Shown in pieces: positions 26,297-27,130 of a DNA stretch of 27,130 nt. The notes below the pieces were generated by a model. That model saw only the letters and a list, made by a program, of their open reading frames with translations. It searched no databases and was not told where the DNA came from. A program made the translations under genes and the position numbers. How positions within the stretch are numbered: the stretch's first letter is position 1; each line of letters opens with the position of its first letter. The stretch is from Lingula anatina (Eukaryota > Brachiopoda > Lingulata > Lingulida > Lingulidae), in assembly GCF_001039355.2 (NCBI RefSeq), contig NW_019775905.1, positions 146,517 to 173,646 of the forward strand, given 5' to 3'.

Positions 26297-26608
26297 TGTA
26301 TATAAAACATATTTCTGATATACCAAAGATCACTTTGTATTTTAAATTTGACTTTAAGATTTAATATGTGGTTTACAATTTTAAATATAATTTCCTTGTC
26401 CTGTGATTGTTCAATTTTAGTTTCAGCCATTGGCTTATTCATAAGTAAGTTTTTTTTAAATTGAAATACATTATTTTATGTAATAATGAGGCGCTTACTG
26501 GATTAAAATTACTTTGCAGTATAAGTTGGGCTTATCAGACAAAGATAATGGTGTTTAGATATTTTATTTTATTTCTTCTGATTTGCATTTAAGAAGGTTA
26601 ATGTTTAA

Positions 26609-26943
26609 AGGTACACTCCATGGGTTTGAAAATGTTCTAAATGCTTATTTTTGCTAACCACAGCTTCCTATAAACCTTCCATACACCTTAAAATGATTTA
26701 ATCCCTAAAATAGTTTTTTCTTCTTTTTTTATACCTAATGTTGACATTTCCATCAAAGGTAAGGAAGATTCTTGTTGGTTATAATGACTGACCAGTCATT
26801 TTAAACTAAATCAACCTTTATTAATTCAATTAAAGTTCGAATCCAAGTGCAGAGAGAGATAGGTGAGAAATTCCTGAGTACATGAAAATTGCTTATTTTT
26901 GTGGGAAAATCCTTTTGGTGGTTACATCCCATGGAGTTTCCCT
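26609..26943 (+). mobile_element. MITE family C, copy 2, with TTAA target-site duplication
   Basis: A 335-bp element with inverted ends AGGTACACTCCATGGG and AGGGAAACTCCATGGG (14 of 16 identical), flanked on both sides by TTAA (26605-26608 and 26944-26947). It aligns throughout with 12739-13060. TTAA duplication is characteristic of piggyBac-type transposition, so it is probably a piggyBac-mobilised non-autonomous element. Confidence 0.88.
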
Positions 26944-27041
26944 TTAAACGCTTATTCATGTATACATGTTGGTTAGATACACTAGTTCTTCCAGGTTTGG
27001 AATGTTTATAGTGAATGCTTTAAAAGAAAATCCTGTGGTGC

Positions 27042-27047
27042 AATAAA
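27042..27047 (+). terminator. candidate polyadenylation signal AATAAA
   Basis: The first canonical AATAAA noticed downstream of the PCSK7 stop codon on the plus strand. It is 1.8 kb past the stop, so its use is plausible but unproven. Confidence 0.35.
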
Positions 27048-27130
27048 CAATCGCCTTAAACATTTGAGTGATTTTGTTCACATTTCGTAAGTAGCTTTGA
27101 AAGTCATGGAAATCATAAGTAACATCAACA

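Larger units (their letters stand above)
25224..27041 (+). other. probable PCSK7 3' UTR and flank
   Basis: No further coding exon is needed after the TAA at 25221. The first good AATAAA downstream is at 27042, so the 3' UTR could be about 1.8 kb. It would then carry the long hairpin and both MITEs. A weaker ATTAAA at about 26502 could end the transcript earlier. Confidence 0.45.

Noticed and set aside
26820-26860. GTTCGAATCC, like a tRNA B box
   Set aside because: It is inside MITE copy 2. No matching A box or cloverleaf was found, and copy 1 lacks the exact motif, so neither a tRNA gene nor a tRNA-derived SINE is supported.
1-27130. CRISPR arrays, operons or bacterial defence systems
   Set aside because: The sequence is clearly eukaryotic, with split genes and metazoan repeats; no regularly spaced short repeats of that kind were seen.

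Overview
The window is animal nuclear DNA. It is AT-rich, most genes are split by GT-AG introns of about 0.4-2.2 kb, and it is crowded with transposon remnants: a KRBA2/Ginger-like integrase gene, a DIRS-type retrotransposon, two non-LTR retrotransposon tails, several MITEs and a degenerate ~150-bp satellite. The one confident host gene is a proprotein convertase of the PCSK7 type. With the DIRS, LINE and integrase families this suggests a marine invertebrate (lophotrochozoan or invertebrate deuterostome). The sequence alone does not fix the species. Layout, left to right. 1-490 is an edge fragment ending in a 283-bp near-identical copy of part of the large transposon protein. 490-2877 has no gene. 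2878-5490 (minus) is one long exon for a KRBA2-like DDE integrase fused to a cysteine/histidine cluster, an OTU protease domain and an unrecognised C-terminal region. 5491-11100 is mainly repeats: GA microsatellite, satellite monomers in one orientation (about 7640-8420) and then the opposite one (about 8880-9720), short hairpins and poly-T. 11112-11365 (plus) is the C-terminal tail of a dead non-LTR retrotransposon. 12739-13060 is a MITE. 13132-13200 (minus) is a likely signal-peptide first exon of an unidentified secreted protein. 13201-16541 holds repeats and hairpins only. 16542-25223 (plus) carries ten consecutive PCSK7-type exons with compatible phases: the second half of the subtilisin domain (oxyanion Asn and catalytic Ser), the P domain, a transmembrane helix and a long cytoplasmic tail. 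The exons for the signal peptide, prodomain and catalytic Asp and His are not in the window. Its introns contain a DIRS fragment with both tested RT catalytic aspartates changed and a LINE C-terminal fragment. 25224-27130 is the probable 3' UTR and flank. It holds a long near-perfect 95-bp inverted repeat, a 220-bp TIR MITE, and a second copy of the 12739 MITE with TTAA target-site duplications. Functionally there is one secretory-pathway protease gene and one transposon-derived gene; nothing suggests they act together. The most unusual object is the integrase-zinc cluster-OTU fusion and its partial duplicate.
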